A DNA stretch of 64,000 bases from JANXXV01 sp038230275 (GTDB taxonomy: Bacteria > Acidobacteriota > Terriglobia > Bryobacterales > Bryobacteraceae). Position numbers and translations under genes: made by a program. Numbering within the stretch: position 1 is the first letter of the stretch; each line of letters begins with the position of its first letter. The stretch lies in contig JBBRNO010000012.1 of NCBI GenBank assembly GCA_038230275.1, positions 27,004 to 91,003 of the forward strand, read 5' to 3'. Positions 43,444 to 52,634 of this stretch are shown here, piece after piece. The notes below the pieces were generated by a model that was given only the letters and a program-made list of their open reading frames with translations, had not been told where the DNA came from and ran no database searches.

Positions 43444-44575
43444 TTAGACCTTGCCCAGTGCGTTCCTGGGTAAGGTCTCTACGAGCACAAACTCTTTAGG
43501 CACCTTAATCGAAGCAAGCGCCGCCCGGCAACTTGCGCTCTAGCTCGGAAACGCCGCACGCCCCTGTAGCAACAATGCAGGCAACAGGAACCTCCCCCTT
43601 CACTGCATCCGGCTGCCCGGCAACCGCCACTTCAGCCACTTGCGACTGCTCCAGCAATAACTCCTCTATCTCGCGCGGATAGATGTTAAAGCCGATCGCA
43701 ATAATCAAACCACTCTTACGCCCGGTCAGAGTCACATAGCCATCCGCCGCGATGGAACCGATATCGCCGGTCCGAAACCAGCCATCGACAAGCGCGAGCC
43801 GCGTCGCCTCTTCCCTGCCCCAATACCGCGCAAACACACTGGGCCCCTTCACAAAGACCTCGCCATCCACCAAATTCACGGAGACCCCGGCAATGGCAAC
43901 CCAACACTCCCGGCACGACGCGCCCCCACGTACGGATTATTGATATTCATCAGCGTCCCGGTAATCCCGTAGCGCTCCAGAATCGTGGTCCCAAACTTCT
44001 CCCGAAACTGCTCCAGCAACTGGGCTGGCAAAGGCGTAGAGCCACAAATCGAAGCATCGCACTGCATCAATCGAACATACATAGCCGGCACGCCAAAGAA
44101 CACATTGGGCCTGAAACTCAAAAACTCTTCCGCTGCCTTCGCCGCCTCAAACCGCTGCAGCAGCTTCAACCGAAAACCCGCCATCAACCAGCAGTGCAAT
44201 CCGTTCCCCAGCCCATGCACATGAAAGAGCGGTAGCGCCAGCAGCAATCGATTCGTCCGCCCGCATCTGCCAAGCCGCAATCAGATTCACCGCATTGGCG
44301 GCAAAATTATTGTGCGTAAGCACTGCCCCGTTAGCCACCCCAGTCGTCCCTGACGTGTAGATGATCGCAGCAGCATCATCGCCATCGATGTGCGCAAGTG
44401 CGCCAATAAACAACACTGGCGGCGCGGCGCTCACAATATATACGCCAGCTCCTTGTACAGAATATTCACTGGCACAAAGATCGCACCCAGCTTCAGACAC
44501 GCAAGGTAAAGGCCGACAAACTCAACGTAGTTGTCAAGGTAGACTGCCATCCGCTCGCCGGCCATTATTCCTCGA
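43444..44575 (-). pseudogene. acyl-CoA synthetase (malonyl-CoA/MatB-like), frameshifted pseudogene
   Basis: Fragments of one AMP-forming ligase lie in order in different frames: AGERMAVYLDNYVEFV, then an in-frame stop near YKELAYIL, IIYTSGTTGVANGAVLTHNN (the P-loop motif A3), LPLFHVHGLGNG, NVFFGVPAMYVRLMQ, ERYGITGTLMNINNPYVG, VGLPLPG, GEVFVKGPSVFARYW, GWFRTGDIG, GRKSGLIIAIGFNIYPREIE, and after another shift SIKVPKEFVLVETLPRNALG ending KV. The final Lys region is the catalytic A10 motif. At least three frameshifts and a stop, and the first ~40 residues are missing. Motif choice points to the malonyl-CoA synthetase branch. Confidence 0.85.
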
Positions 44576-44869
44576 GCGGGCACAGCCTGCGCCTCCAGCG
44601 ATGGGCGATGACCTTCGTCACCGGCAAGAGTTGAGAGTCGAACCAGGCCGGCAACCCGTGGTCAAGCCATTCTTCGGTGTCCAGGCAACGGATTGCCCAT
44701 GAGTCCGGCTGGGGCTTGATGAACCTAGGCGCTTCCTCAGAGGTGATGGGCGGCGCAGCGGACTTTCTGATCTAAGGTGAAGATTGCAGCGCCGGCATCA
44801 GAACATCTGCCATGTTCTGGAATTCGCCGACCGCAATCCGATCGCGTCTGAGGTTTTCAATTTCTTGCG
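44576..44869. other. intergenic stretch without recognisable gene
   Basis: About 290 bp between the acyl-CoA synthetase pseudogene and the PEP-CTERM gene. Short open frames exist but none has a start, ribosome site or familiar motif. It may hold more decayed coding sequence, since the missing N-terminus of the pseudogene should lie at its right. Confidence 0.5.
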
Positions 44870-45622
44870 TTAGCTCCGCAACCGCACTCGCTTGGAAATT
44901 AAGAACAGCGCACCCATGGCGCCAAGCAAGAGTGAGGCGGGTTCGGGGACGGTGGAGGCTTCGGTGACGCTATCCACATTCAGAATATCCAGCGCCCAGT
45001 TGCCGTTGCGCTGGATGCCCGGGGAGAATTCATCGCAGAAGGGTTGGTCCACTGCAATTGTGGGCGGGTTGCCCTGGTATCCCGGGGCGCCTACCTGACA
45101 GGTGAAGTTGCTGGGGACCGGCAGGCCGAGTACGTCCGGGGCGAAGAAGCCGGTCGATAGGTCGCCGATTCCTGGATTGGCAAAGGTGGAAAGCACAACG
45201 GTGTAGGTGCCTGGGCTCCAGAAGCCGCCGGGAAAGGAGGCGGTGGTGGGGTAGTAAACATCGGCGCACGCACCGGTGGTTGCGTCGGCCAGCAGATCGG
45301 AGACGGGGTTGCCCGTGGGTGGCGCGGTGCACGGGCCCGATATGCCGGGGTTCATCTGCGTGCCGTCCGCCTGGTAGAAATTCAGCAGGGGCTCGAAGCC
45401 GCCGCTGAGAATCGACTGGCCTGCGTTATTGGTTCCGCCGGCGTAGGACCAGGTGCGGAATGTGACGCCTGGCGTGGCATTGGCGAGGGTGAAGGTGAAA
45501 TATTGGAGATCGGTGTCGTTTGTAAACGTGCCGGTGAAGGAGAAGTTGGAAGCCCGGACCAGCGGACTACCGAGGATACAGAGCGCCAAAGCAGTTAGGG
45601 GAATTGAGCGCAGTCTTAGCAT
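44870..45622 (-). CDS. PEP-CTERM sorting domain protein
   Basis: 250 residues. Signal peptide (MLRLRSIPLTALALCILGSP, cleavage near VRAS), a beta-rich extracellular body with FTGTFTNDTDLQYFTFTLA, and a C-terminal VPEPASLLLGAMGALFLIS helix followed by KRVRLRS: the PEP-CTERM signal cut by exosortase. The body resembles DVUA0089-like proteins. It starts 3 bp after the cyclophilin stop, so it appears to be read with polA and the cyclophilin. Confidence 0.88.
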   Translation of the reverse strand: MLRLRSIPLTALALCILGSPLVRASNFSFTGTFTNDTDLQYFTFTLANATPGVTFRTWSYAGGTNNAGQSILSGGFEPLLNFYQADGTQMNPGISGPCTAPPTGNPVSDLLADATTGACADVYYPTTASFPGGFWSPGTYTVVLSTFANPGIGDLSTGFFAPDVLGLPVPSNFTCQVGAPGYQGNPPTIAVDQPFCDEFSPGIQRNGNWALDILNVDSVTEASTVPEPASLLLGAMGALFLISKRVRLRS

Positions 45623-45625
45623 AGA

Positions 45626-46267
45626 TCACTTAATAATACTCGCAGTCTTGATGAAGTCGAGTTGGGGGAAATTGCGGATCAGGTATTCGTTGCCCATGGC
45701 CTGGATCTTGATGGGGTCGGGGCCGTTGCCGTTGGGGCTCATCTCGCCGTAGCCTGCGTAGAGCTTTTCCACCACTTCCATGCCTTCTACTATTTTGCCG
45801 AAGGGCGGGAAGCCGCTGCCATCGAGCGATGGGTTGTCCACCATGTTGATGAAGATTTGCGTGGTGCGGGTGTTGGGGCCGCGCTTGGCGAAGGTGACAG
45901 TCCCTCTGGCGTTGGTTTGCTTGGACGGGTCGTCTACGATTTGTAATTGGCCCCACAGCTCGGAAACCTTCGGGTCCTTGTTAATGCCGAATTGGATTAC
46001 GAATCTGGGGAGGACGCGGAAGAAGCGGGCGTCGTCGTAGAATCCGGCCTTCACTAATTCGAAGAAGCGATCGGATCCGCGGGGGGCCCACTCTTTGCTG
46101 GCTTCGATGACGAACGGGCCTTTGCTGGTGTCGAATCGCACGCGAAATACGACGGGCGCCTTCTCTTCGGCGGGCGCCGCTTTTTCCGCCGTGGCGGGTG
46201 CTGTGCCGGAAGAACAGCCTACCAAGAACAAGGCGGTTCCGATTAAAAGTGCGAGTTTATTTTGCAT
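45626..46267 (-). CDS. peptidylprolyl isomerase, cyclophilin type, lipoprotein
   Basis: 213 residues from ATG 46267, overlapping the polA stop by 11 bp. Lipobox LFLVGCSS anchors it outside the cytoplasm; a Pro/Ala/Glu-rich linker precedes the cyclophilin domain: VRFDTSKGPFVIEA, DDARFFRVLPRFVIQFG (Arg/Phe of the active site), TVTFAKRGPNTRTTQIFINM and PPFGKIVEGMEVV. Catalyses cis-trans isomerisation of proline bonds during folding of envelope proteins. Confidence 0.91.
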   Translation of the reverse strand: MQNKLALLIGTALFLVGCSSGTAPATAEKAAPAEEKAPVVFRVRFDTSKGPFVIEASKEWAPRGSDRFFELVKAGFYDDARFFRVLPRFVIQFGINKDPKVSELWGQLQIVDDPSKQTNARGTVTFAKRGPNTRTTQIFINMVDNPSLDGSGFPPFGKIVEGMEVVEKLYAGYGEMSPNGNGPDPIKIQAMGNEYLIRNFPQLDFIKTASIIK

Positions 46268-48809
46268 CACGCCAGTTATCCCCAACTCCTATTTCTACCA
46301 GAAGCGGTATTTCAAATTCATGAACGCGTTCCATTTCCCGTTTTACCAGATCTTTGACGGCGTCTACTTCGCCGGGCGGAGCCTCAAACACCAGTTCGTC
46401 GTGGACCTGGAGCAGCATTTTCGTTTGCATGTGCTGTTCGGTTAGCAGGCGGTCGATGCGGATCATGGCCACCTTGATCAAATCCGCCGCGGAGCCTTGG
46501 AGTGGCGTGTTTACGGCGGTGCGCTCGGCGAATGAGCGGGCGCTGGGGTTGCGGGAGTGCATGTCCGGAATGGGGCGCTCGCGGCCTAGCAGCGTCTTGG
46601 ACACTCCTGAATTTCTCACCTCTTCCATGGTGGCGGCAATGAACAGTTTTACGCCGGCGTACAGTTCGAAGTAACTTTTGATGTATCGCTCGGCTTCCTT
46701 GCGGTCTATTCCTAATTGGGCTGCCAGGCCGAACGGAGTCTGGCCGTAAACTATGCCGAAGTTTACTGTTTTGGCGTCGCGGCGCATTTCCGGGGTGACC
46801 ATTAACGGGGAGATGTGGAAAACCTCGGCTGCGGTGCGTACGTGGATGTCTTCGCCGCGGCGGAAGGCGTCTGTCAGCACCGGGTCGCTGGACATGTGGG
46901 CTAAGAGCCGGAGTTCGATCTGCGAGTAGTCTGCCACTACCAGTTTCCACCCGTCCCTGGGAACGAAGGCGGCACGGATTTCCCGGCCCAGTTCGGTGCG
47001 GATGGGGATATTTTGCAGGTTGGGGTTGGAGGAAGAGAGGCGGCCGGTGGCGGCGCCGGTCTGATTGAAGGTGGTGTGCAGGCGGCCGGTGGCGGGGTCT
47101 ATCAACGCGGGCAGGGCGTCCACGTAGGTGCCTTTTAGCTTGGCAAGCTGGCGGTATTCGAGAACCAGGCGGGCGATGGGATGTTCGAGGGTTTCCAGGA
47201 TATCGGCCGCGGTGGAGAGGCTTTTTCCTTTGCCGTATTTCGTGGGAACTGTTAGCTGCAGGTCCTCATAGAGCACCTTGCCTAGTTGCTGGGGCGAGTT
47301 GATGTTGAATTCGCGGCCGGCGGCGGTGAAGATTTCGGCGGAGAGGCGCTGCATTTCGGCGTCCATACGCTGGGACAGAACGCCGAGTTGCACGGGCTCA
47401 ATGCGGATGCCGGTTTGCTCCATGCGGGCGAGCACGCAGGTTAGCGGGAGGTCGATTTCATCGTATAGCTTGCGGAAGCCGCGCGAGGCTACGTCGGCGG
47501 TGATTTTCTGGTGTAGTTCGAGGACGCAGTCGGCGCGCTGTTCGACGGTTGGGGCGAGTTTGCGGTCTAGATAATTTTCCGACATTAGCGCCAAGCCGCA
47601 GGCTGCCGGATCGGCCTTGAGGAGAAAGCCGTGGAGCATTACATCTTCCTGGAAGCAGGCAGTGTCGATCCCGTGGCGGGCTAGTTCCATGACGGCCGAT
47701 TTCGCGTCGTGGGTTATTTTCAGGCGGTTGCTGTCCTCTAATAGCGGTTTGAGGTGAGGGAGGAGGGCGAAGGGGATTCCGCGGGCTTGGCCGGGGGTCC
47801 ATGCCAAGCCGATGAATGGGAAATTTACCGCTATGGCGACGGCTGCGGTGGCGGGGATTTCCTGGAGGAAGGCGTCTACTTCTTCGGCGGTGGTGAGGGT
47901 GCGGTAGTCGCGGTCTGAGGCGCTTTCCTGCGGGCCTGCTTCCTTCAGCAGACTGAAGAACTCCAGTTCCTTATAGATGGTTTTGAGTGCAGGGACGTTT
48001 GGCGGCTGGGCCAGCAGCGCGGCGAGGCTCCATTGCACTGGGACGGTTACGTCTATGGTTGCTAACTTCTTGCTTAGCAGGATTTGATCGCGATTATTTT
48101 GCAGGCTTTCGCGGTACATTTTCCGCTCTACTTCGGCGGCATGGTCGAGCACGTTTTCCACCGATCCGAAGCGTAGGATCAGATCGCGGGCCCCTTTGTC
48201 GCCGATGCCCGGCGCGCCTGGGATGTTGTCGACAGCGTCGCCTTTGAGCGCTAGCAGATCGGCTACTCCGGCGGGCGGGACGCCCATGAATTCGAGAGTC
48301 TTGGCTGGATCGTACCAGGTATCGTCTTTCATGGGATTCAACATGGAAACCCGGTTGGTTACCAGTTGCAGCATGTCCTTATCGCTGGACACGATTACTA
48401 CTTCGACATCGGATTCGGCGCCGCGGGCGATGGCTCCGATTACGTCGTCGGCTTCAAAGCGGGGGAACTCCAGGATGGGGATGGCCATGGCTTCGATGAC
48501 GCGGCGGACGTAGGGGATTTGTTCGCCGAGGTCGGGGGGCATTTCGGTGCGATTGGCCTTGTATTCGGCGAAGGCGTCGGAACGGAAGGTGGGCTCGGAA
48601 CTCTCAAAAATGGCGGCGATGTATTCGGGTTGATAGGTGGCGAGGAGCTTGCGCAGCATGTTGTGGAAAATGTAGACGGCTTCGGTGGAAAGTCCGGTTC
48701 CGGTGCGCATGGGCGGGGCGTTGCTTCTGGCCCGGGCGTGGTAGGCGCGGAAGATAAAGCCGAAGGTATCGATCAGAAAAAGCCGGGGGCTGGGCATGAC
48801 TGCCAACAT
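46257..48809 (-). CDS. polA: DNA polymerase I
   Basis: 850 residues. 5'-nuclease domain about 1-290 (FLIDTFGFIFRAYHA, FEADDVIGA, VSSDKDMLQLV, GDAVDNIPGAPGIGDKGA). A 3'-5' exonuclease-like domain about 305-470 has VAIAVNFPF where active Klenow has DxE, so proofreading is probably lost. The polymerase domain is complete: GRLSSSNPNLQNIPIR, motif A VADYSQIELRLLAH, motif B RRDAKTVNFGIVYG and motif C QVHDELVFE. Replaces RNA primers and fills repair gaps. ATG 48809 or 48797 can start it. Divergent from lpxC. Confidence 0.95.
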   Translation of the reverse strand: MLAVMPSPRLFLIDTFGFIFRAYHARARSNAPPMRTGTGLSTEAVYIFHNMLRKLLATYQPEYIAAIFESSEPTFRSDAFAEYKANRTEMPPDLGEQIPYVRRVIEAMAIPILEFPRFEADDVIGAIARGAESDVEVVIVSSDKDMLQLVTNRVSMLNPMKDDTWYDPAKTLEFMGVPPAGVADLLALKGDAVDNIPGAPGIGDKGARDLILRFGSVENVLDHAAEVERKMYRESLQNNRDQILLSKKLATIDVTVPVQWSLAALLAQPPNVPALKTIYKELEFFSLLKEAGPQESASDRDYRTLTTAEEVDAFLQEIPATAAVAIAVNFPFIGLAWTPGQARGIPFALLPHLKPLLEDSNRLKITHDAKSAVMELARHGIDTACFQEDVMLHGFLLKADPAACGLALMSENYLDRKLAPTVEQRADCVLELHQKITADVASRGFRKLYDEIDLPLTCVLARMEQTGIRIEPVQLGVLSQRMDAEMQRLSAEIFTAAGREFNINSPQQLGKVLYEDLQLTVPTKYGKGKSLSTAADILETLEHPIARLVLEYRQLAKLKGTYVDALPALIDPATGRLHTTFNQTGAATGRLSSSNPNLQNIPIRTELGREIRAAFVPRDGWKLVVADYSQIELRLLAHMSSDPVLTDAFRRGEDIHVRTAAEVFHISPLMVTPEMRRDAKTVNFGIVYGQTPFGLAAQLGIDRKEAERYIKSYFELYAGVKLFIAATMEEVRNSGVSKTLLGRERPIPDMHSRNPSARSFAERTAVNTPLQGSAADLIKVAMIRIDRLLTEQHMQTKMLLQVHDELVFEAPPGEVDAVKDLVKREMERVHEFEIPLLVEIGVGDNWRDAK

Positions 48810-49047
48810 GATACCCCAAGTGGCGGTGAGGGCTACCGGGAAAGGGGTTCCGATCGACGCACTTTTGCCACAAGACCTTAGGCGAAGTGTATCTTTTTAG
48901 CTACACATTGCGGCGGTAATTCACCCTGTAATGAATACTTTACAATTCAGGACCGGGAATTGAAAAGTAAGGGGTTCACTAGTTGCTAGGATGTATAGTA
49001 TGCTGCTACTGGCGAAACGGAAATGAGATCAAACGCGGAGAGTTCGG

Positions 49048-49938
49048 GTGCGATTTGAAACCACGATTCAGCGGCCGGTAGAAGCATCTGGAGTAGGGCT
49101 TCACAGCGGGGTTCCGGTATCGATTCGTATTCTGCCGGCGCCTCCTTCGACAGGGATTGTGTTTCAGCGTTCTGATCTGGACAATTTTCCGATTCCCGCG
49201 AGTTGGCGGCACGTGGCGCGGGTTAGCTACGCTACGAGTTTGATGCGGCAGGGGGTGTTGATTTCGACTACCGAGCATCTGCTGAGCGTGCTTTACAGCA
49301 TGGGGATCGACAACGCCTACATCGCGATCGATAATCTGGAAGTACCGATTCTGGATGGCAGCGGGTTGCCGTTCGTCAAACTGATTCAAGAGGCGGGGAT
49401 CCGGACTTACCGGCGGAGGAAGCGGTATTTGCGGATTCGGCGTCCGGTATCGGTGGAGGGCGGGGGTAAGCGGATCAGTATTCTGCCTTCGGATAGTTTT
49501 CTGCTGACGTGCGACATCTTTTTCGACCACCCCTGCGTGGGACGGCAGACGATGGATATTGAAGTAACTCCGGAGCGGTATGCGACGGAGATTGCGCCGG
49601 CGCGGACGTTTGGTTTTTCCTGGGAATTGGACCAGATGCGGGACATGGGGTTGATTCGCGGGGCTACGCTGGAGAATGCGGTTTGTTTTGACCGCACGAC
49701 GGTGATGAATCCAGGCGGACTGCGGTTTCCCGATGAATGCTGCCGGCACAAGGTGCTGGATCTGATTGGCGATCTGGCGTTGATTGGCAAACCGCTGCTG
49801 GGGCATGTGATTGCGGAGCGCGCGGGGCATGCGATGCACGCGGCGCTGGTGTCGAAAATTATGTCGGACCCTTCGCTGTATGAGATTCTGAGCTTCGACC
49901 AGTTGGCGACGCGGGTTGCCCACGCGCTTGTTTCCTGA
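49048..49938 (+). CDS. lpxC: UDP-3-O-acyl-N-acetylglucosamine deacetylase
   Basis: 296 residues, GTG start. Catalyses the committed step of lipid A synthesis. Zinc ligands and catalytic residues are visible: ISTTEHLLSVLY (His), CRHKVLDLIGDLAL (His and Asp) and ERAGHAMHAAL (catalytic His). ASGVGLHSG at the N-terminus is typical. Shows that the organism makes LPS. Its stop overlaps the next gene's earliest start. Confidence 0.95.
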   Translation: MRFETTIQRPVEASGVGLHSGVPVSIRILPAPPSTGIVFQRSDLDNFPIPASWRHVARVSYATSLMRQGVLISTTEHLLSVLYSMGIDNAYIAIDNLEVPILDGSGLPFVKLIQEAGIRTYRRRKRYLRIRRPVSVEGGGKRISILPSDSFLLTCDIFFDHPCVGRQTMDIEVTPERYATEIAPARTFGFSWELDQMRDMGLIRGATLENAVCFDRTTVMNPGGLRFPDECCRHKVLDLIGDLALIGKPLLGHVIAERAGHAMHAALVSKIMSDPSLYEILSFDQLATRVAHALVS

Positions 49939-50518
49939 AGTGTTCAGTCCGCCGAACCTGTTAACTTACGCGCGGCTGGCGTTGATTCCATTTATTGTGC
50001 GTGCGATTGTGGCGCAGGACTGCGTAACCGCGCTGGTGATGATTGCGATTGCCGGTGGCAGCGACGGCGTGGATGGATTTCTGGCGCGGCGCTTCCAGTG
50101 GCAGACGCGGCTTGGCGCTTACCTGGACCCGCTGGCGGATAAGGTGCTGCTGACGTCGGTTTATATTTCGCTGGCGGTGGCTGGGCTGGCGCCGGTTTGG
50201 CTGGTGGTGTTGATTGTGGGCCGCGATGTGGTGATTCTGTCGATGGTGGCGGCGGCGCTGGCTACCACGCGGTTCCGGGATTTTCCACCGACGATTTGGG
50301 GGAAGATCAATACGGCGCTGGAGATTTTCACTGCGTTGACGCTGGTGACGGGATGCGCGGAAATTGTGCGGGTGCCGGGGGGCGTGGGGACGGCGCTGGT
50401 GTGGGTTACGGCTTTGAGTACGGCTTGGAGCGGCGTTCATTACGTGGGCCTTGGCTTGCGGATGTTTATTATGCGGCGGACGTTTTTGCCCGCGGAGCGG
50501 CGGAATCCAAGGGGTTGA
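49916..50518 (+). CDS. CDP-alcohol phosphatidyltransferase family protein
   Basis: 200 residues from a TTG at 49916; a GTG at 49940, two bases after the lpxC stop, gives MFSPPNLLTYARL and is an equally good start. The CDP-alcohol motif DGxxAR(x8)GxxxDxxxD is intact in SDGVDGFLARRF and LGAYLDPLADK. Five to six helices. Transfers an alcohol such as glycerol-3-phosphate onto CDP-diacylglycerol; closest in architecture to PgsA-type enzymes but the acceptor is not certain. Confidence 0.88.
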   Translation: MPTRLFPEVFSPPNLLTYARLALIPFIVRAIVAQDCVTALVMIAIAGGSDGVDGFLARRFQWQTRLGAYLDPLADKVLLTSVYISLAVAGLAPVWLVVLIVGRDVVILSMVAAALATTRFRDFPPTIWGKINTALEIFTALTLVTGCAEIVRVPGGVGTALVWVTALSTAWSGVHYVGLGLRMFIMRRTFLPAERRNPRG

Positions 50519-50675
50519 GGGGCGCTATTTCTGGTGTTGATTCCGCAGCGCCACCAGCGTGGAGTGCTTTGCGATGCTGGGAATGCTCCGCTCGTGGATT
50601 TGCTGTAAACCCGTGACAGGTCCCCACCTATCCTGTACTCTTACTCTGGAAAGATAGGGCAAAGGAACCATAGCC

Positions 50676-50789
50676 CTGACGTTGACTATTGAGCTTCCGG
50701 ATAATTTGGATGTGGCTCTGCAGGTGCAGGCCGGCGCGAAAGGTATATAGGCGGCCAGGGTGGCGCGGCAGGTTCTCGAACAAATCTGA
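50676..50789 (+). pseudogene. small antitoxin-like gene remnant
   Basis: The frame reads LTLTIELPDNLDVALQVQAG, then AKGI, a TAG stop at 50748, and AARVARQVLEQI followed by TGA at 50787. The pattern is that of short RHH-type antitoxins (TLTIELP ... YVRQVLEQ). No ATG or GTG precedes it in frame. Remnant only. Confidence 0.5.
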
Positions 50790-50888
50790 AAGGTCACATA
50801 CAGCGTTGTGGACGGATCGCATCCGGCTTCAAGCAAGGCGCGTGAAGCGAGGTGCTGCAGGAAATCAACAACAGGACCCGCCGCGCAT

Positions 50889-51218
50889 TCGGCCGTTTAC
50901 GCAATTACTCAATCCGCTCTTGCGACGCCGGCTACATCGCTTCTTGGGATTATCGGTGAGTTGGCGCGGTTGGGTGGGGCTGGGTTGACTGAAGTGCGGA
51001 CTACCAGTACGGGTGGAACGGCTTTCCCTTTTACCCGTCTGAAGGGCTTGGAATGGGCGATTGAGAGACTTGGCGGCGAGTTGCAGACGGAGTATATTTT
51101 GAGCTTTACTCCGGCGTCGCCGGCGCCGGGATACCATCATTTGAAAGTGCGGATCAGGGGACGGCAGTACTTGCGGGTACGGATGCGGCGTGGGTATTGG
51201 GCGGCGGCTCCGCTTTAA
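50889..51218 (+). pseudogene. C-terminal remnant of a VWFA-related (Acidobacteria-type) protein
   Basis: Codons from about 50889 read AVYAITQSALATPATSLLGI, GGTAFPFTRLKGLEWAIERLG, ELQTEYILSFTPASPAPGYH and RVRMRRGYW, the C-terminal third of the secreted VWFA-related proteins abundant in Acidobacteria. The signal peptide and the metal-binding VWA half are missing, and a degraded antitoxin precedes it. 5'-truncated. Confidence 0.72.
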
Positions 51219-51228
51219 AACCTATTGG

Positions 51229-51447
51229 CCACGGATGGACGCAGATAAACGCCGATGGTTGGGGTGAACTCCTGCGGTGAGACACGGGCAATGAACGCAC
51301 ATCCCCGTTCGCTGAAATTGTCTGGCATTTCGCAGTGCCAGTCAGTCAATCTTCTGGGGCGAATTCCCACGGTGAGAGCGGGGAATTCGAAGGCTGCGCA
51401 AATGATGGAGTGGCTACGGCATGACTAATCCCAGCCGGCTGGGGTTG
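51229..51447. other. intergenic region with a dispersed-repeat-like start
   Basis: The stretch at 51229-51258 (CCACGGATGGACGCAGATAA then ACGCCGATGG) resembles a short palindrome-poor repeat seen between genes of many environmental bacteria. The remaining bases up to 51447 hold no recognisable gene. Confidence 0.35.
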
Positions 51448-51993
51448 TTAAAGGAAGTTTGTTTGGATGGTCTTTTGCGGCTGTATTGGGGTTTGGGCCG
51501 GGCCGTCGATATGGGCGGCGATTTCAATGAATCCGAACTGATTTGATTCATCCGACACGGTCAGAAATCTGGCCTCGCGGGATTCCACGGGAAGGCGAAC
51601 CGCGAACACTTCCAACAAGACGGGCCCTGCTTCGGTTTGTGTCACTGCGAAAACCGGACGGCGGTTTCGCAGTTGGGAACGCACGAACTCCAGTGGGAAG
51701 CTGGCGGATGCAGTCATGCCCGCGTGGCCGCGCAGGGCGCCGTCGCGGTCACGCACCTGAACCCATGCAATGCGGTGCTTGCTCTCTTCGCGCACTCGTT
51801 GCAACACGGCATCAATCTGCTGGAGACCGGCTCCGCTGCTGGAGTGGATGGACAGATCGACGCGCGCCGCATGGTCCGCGAGACTCTTTCTCACGTCCTG
51901 GATTTGCGCTCGCTGCGCGGCCTGGCGGTAGCGTGATACACCGCCACCGGCAGCCAGCGCCAACACGGTGAAGATAGCAAGCACCTTGTTCAT
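51448..51993 (-). CDS. hypothetical exported/membrane-anchored protein
   Basis: 181 residues from ATG 51993. One N-terminal helix (MNKVLAIFTVLALAAGGGV) followed by a coiled region (RQAAQRAQIQDVRKSLADHA) and a mixed alpha/beta domain with HRIAWVQVRDRDGALRGHAG, which looks like a periplasmic sensor (PAS/Cache-like) module. Starts 7 bp after the Spy-like gene, so it belongs to the same two-component operon. No known family recognised. Confidence 0.65.
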   Translation of the reverse strand: MNKVLAIFTVLALAAGGGVSRYRQAAQRAQIQDVRKSLADHAARVDLSIHSSSGAGLQQIDAVLQRVREESKHRIAWVQVRDRDGALRGHAGMTASASFPLEFVRSQLRNRRPVFAVTQTEAGPVLLEVFAVRLPVESREARFLTVSDESNQFGFIEIAAHIDGPAQTPIQPQKTIQTNFL

Positions 51994-52000
51994 GACTTTC

Positions 52001-52492
52001 TTACTGACCTTCCGGGCCTCTGCCGAATCCACCTGGACCGCCAGGGCCGACGTGTCCGCCGTGTCCGCCGCCCATACCGCCGTGAGCCGAACTGAGTGTG
52101 GTTTGCTGTGCCGTGGTGAGGATGGCATAGAATGCCGCATCGGCCTTATTCTGAATGGCCGTCATTTGTCCGGTGGCTGTTCCGATGGAAGTGGAAAGCT
52201 GGTCGATGATGGCGGTGGAATTGGATTTAACAGCGGCTTGCAGAGAAGTGCGATAGGTGCCGAGGTTGGTCTGCAAAGGGGTAATCGCCGTCTGCGCGTT
52301 GGTGAAGATGGTGGTGGCCTGGCTTGCCTGTGCCGTGGTCAGAGTCAAGAGCGTGGTCAGCCGGGCTACTTTGTTGGCTACCATGGTGGCCGGATCCGGC
52401 GGCGTGTGGGCGGTGAGATCTCCGAATGGCTGTGCCAGCATTGCGCCGGACAATAAGGCGGCTAGAACCGTTCCTCTAAGAATGGTTTTCAT
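52001..52492 (-). CDS. Spy/CpxP-like periplasmic protein (LTxxQ)
   Basis: 163 residues from ATG 52492. Signal peptide MKTILRGTVLAALLSGAMLA, then an all-helical body with LTTLLTLTTAQASQATTIF carrying the LTxxQ motif and a second LTTAQQTTL, and a Gly/His-rich tail (GGMGGGHGGHVGPGG) that may bind metal. Relatives are envelope stress chaperones/metal sensors regulated by two-component systems, consistent with the kinase and regulator upstream. Confidence 0.78.
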   Translation of the reverse strand: MKTILRGTVLAALLSGAMLAQPFGDLTAHTPPDPATMVANKVARLTTLLTLTTAQASQATTIFTNAQTAITPLQTNLGTYRTSLQAAVKSNSTAIIDQLSTSIGTATGQMTAIQNKADAAFYAILTTAQQTTLSSAHGGMGGGHGGHVGPGGPGGFGRGPEGQ

Positions 52493-52634
52493 TACGTTGG
52501 TTTCTCCTGTGATTTCCCGTATTGCTTGCGGGGACACTACCAAGAACGTGTTCCCGGGAGAAACGTTGCCACGGCGAGCGCGATTCTTACGTGGTTTAAC
52601 AGAGAGTTTACGCGGGATTTACGAAGTGCGGCTC

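Noticed and set aside
44576..44702. Plus-strand piece with KPFFGVQATD resembling acetyl-CoA synthetase
   Set aside because: Only about ten residues resemble the family and the flanks do not; too short to call.
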